From the NCBI RefSeq assembly GCF_017355935.1, contig NZ_JAFIQT010000003.1:503450-567449 (forward strand): 64,000 nt of DNA, in the 5' to 3' direction. A program made the translations under genes and the position numbers. This document shows positions 62,751-64,000 of this stretch, one piece after another. The notes below the pieces were generated by a model that did no database searches, was not told the origin of the DNA, and saw nothing but the letters and a program-made list of their open reading frames with translations. Source of the DNA: Telluribacter humicola. Its GTDB lineage: Bacteria; Bacteroidota; Bacteroidia; Cytophagales; Spirosomataceae. Positions within the stretch are counted from its first letter, which is position 1, and every line of letters starts with the position of its first letter.

Positions 62751-63875
62751 ATGAAGTTTGTCGTATCGTCATCGGTGCTCCTCAAACAACTATCGGCCAT
62801 CAACGGTGTCGTCTCTACGAACCCGATCGTGCCTATACTGGAGAACTTTTTATTTAAACTGGAGGGTAATACCCTTACTGTCACTGCTTCGGACCTGCAA
62901 ACGGTCATGATTACTGAAATAGAGGTGGAAGCGGGTGACAAAGGCGCCATCGCGGTACCGGCCAAGCTTCTTCTTGATACGCTGAGGGGTCTTCCCGAGC
63001 AGCCCATTACATTCAATGTTGATGAGGAGACGTTCGGTACGGAGATTGTTTCGGATAATGGCCGCTACAAACTCTCCGGCGAGAACCCTATTGATTTCCC
63101 CAAGACGCCATCCGTCAACCGCGGACAGTCAGTAGAGTTGTCATCGGCTTCACTGGCTACGGCTATATCCAATACCATTTTCGCAACCAGTACCGATGAT
63201 CTGCGTCCGGCTATGACAGGGGTATTTGTACAGATAGGAACCGAAAATGCTACGTTCGTTGCTACTGATGGCCACCGTCTGGTACGCTACCGTCGCAGCG
63301 ACATCAAGTCCAGCTCCGATACGTCCATGATTATCCAGCGGAAGGCTCTGAACCTGCTGAAGTCATGTCTGCCTTCGGAGGATATGGTAGTAAAGGCGGA
63401 GTTCACCTCTTCCAACGCGTTCTTTAGCTTTGGAAACATCCGGATGATCTGTCGCCTGATCGATGAGCGTTTCCCCGATTACGAAAATGCCATCCCTACC
63501 AACAACCCCAATACGCTCACCATCAACCGAGCCGAAATGCTCAACTCGCTGAAGCGTATTTCCATCTACTCCAACCGTACCACGCATCAGGTACGCCTGA
63601 AGATGACGCTCAACGATCTGTCTATCTCGGCCGAAGACCTTGACTACTCCAACGAGGCCAACGAAAGGCTTATGTGCGAGTACAACGGGGACGATATGGA
63701 GATTGGCTTCAACGCGAAGTTCCTGATCGAGATCCTGAGCAACCTAACCTGCAAGAATGTGACGTTTGAGCTGTCAGCACCTAACCGGGCCGGACTGATC
63801 ATACCCGTTGAGCAGGAAGATTATGAAGATATCCTGATGCTGGTGATGCCGGTAATGCTTAATACCTACGCTTAA
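62751..63875 (+). CDS. dnaN: DNA polymerase III beta sliding clamp
   Basis: A 374-residue clamp subunit, starting MKFVVSSSVLLKQLSAINGVV, with the three clamp domains (about 1-120, 128-245 and 248-374). Diagnostic segments are LRPAMTGVF, FVATDGHRLVRYR, ERFPDYENAIP, and the closing LIIPVEQ and LMLVMPVML. It tethers DNA polymerase to DNA. The 158-base gap from gldG holds no gene and no recognised terminator. Confidence 0.97.
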   Translation: MKFVVSSSVLLKQLSAINGVVSTNPIVPILENFLFKLEGNTLTVTASDLQTVMITEIEVEAGDKGAIAVPAKLLLDTLRGLPEQPITFNVDEETFGTEIVSDNGRYKLSGENPIDFPKTPSVNRGQSVELSSASLATAISNTIFATSTDDLRPAMTGVFVQIGTENATFVATDGHRLVRYRRSDIKSSSDTSMIIQRKALNLLKSCLPSEDMVVKAEFTSSNAFFSFGNIRMICRLIDERFPDYENAIPTNNPNTLTINRAEMLNSLKRISIYSNRTTHQVRLKMTLNDLSISAEDLDYSNEANERLMCEYNGDDMEIGFNAKFLIEILSNLTCKNVTFELSAPNRAGLIIPVEQEDYEDILMLVMPVMLNTYA

Positions 63876-63900
63876 TAGGGAACATACATAGTACTTATAT

Positions 63901-63938
63901 AAAGAAGCGGCCGCTCTATTCAGGGCGGCCGCTTCTTT
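63901..63938 (+). terminator. terminator after dnaN
   Basis: A 14-bp stem (63901-63914 with 63925-63938) with GC-rich GCGGCCGC core, a 10-base loop, then TTTGTTTT-like sequence. Confidence 0.88.
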
Positions 63939-64000
63939 GTTTTGGGGCAAACTCAACTATATGTTAAGAATAGCTTTTTCGTAAGCATGTTTAGCTTTTA

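Overview
The window looks like chromosome of a member of the Bacteroidota, most likely the Cytophagales. The grounds are a GldG gliding-associated gene next to dnaN, a TonB/ExbBDD cluster with two ExbD proteins, GT3-type glycogen synthase, DUF4301 and DUF4142 proteins, Bacteroidota-length IspH, AT-rich translation starts and repeated matches to the Bacteroidota -7 promoter consensus TAnnTTTG. The genome overuses the tetranucleotide GTAC. I see no rRNA, tRNA, CRISPR array, transposase or prophage block.

Layout. 1-5.5 kb holds an alpha/beta hydrolase cut by the window edge, an AT-rich thioredoxin-like membrane protein, a CREST/ceramidase-like membrane hydrolase, and a leftward module of secreted alpha/beta hydrolase, ECF sigma factor and four-helix membrane protein. 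It ends with a Nudix-type transcription regulator divergent from a carboxylesterase, with a perfect 16+16 bp palindrome between them. 5.5-16.5 kb carries the carboxylesterase, a Tat-exported sugar isomerase-like protein, a PaoABC-like periplasmic molybdenum aldehyde oxidoreductase operon, a 922-residue exported cytochrome c fusion protein and a polysaccharide deacetylase. 16.5-28 kb has housekeeping and stress genes: YqgE, ClC, gamma carbonic anhydrase, DedA, ABC-F, a SUMF1-like/Gfo-Idh-MocA pair, an erythromycin-esterase-like/phosphoribosyltransferase pair and ApbE. 28-37 kb has aroC, a BatD protein and the exbB-exbD-exbD-tonB-small membrane protein-PstS-like-TPR operon.

After an AT-rich 0.96 kb spacer, 38-47.6 kb has an HTH/S24 regulator, a PcrA/UvrD helicase, DUF4301, a lipoprotein, GT3 glycogen synthase, a family-10-like glycosyl hydrolase and DinB. 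47.7-52.2 kb has DUF4142, ispH and a second ECF sigma/anti-sigma/secreted-effector operon. 52.2-64 kb is mostly conserved: purU, Tat-exported N-terminal-nucleophile asparaginase, free-methionine-sulfoxide reductase, YraN, lipB, an exonuclease, RNase R, PhyH dioxygenase, gldG and dnaN.

Most convergent gene pairs are separated by strong, often perfect, palindromic bidirectional terminators, some overlapping the stop codon. The parts that look least routine are the Nudix regulator with its operator, the hydrolase-ECF sigma-membrane protein module, the second sigma operon with its pentapeptide-repeat leader, the TonB-linked PstS/TPR cluster, and two conserved-looking small proteins. None of these is proven to be a new system from sequence alone.
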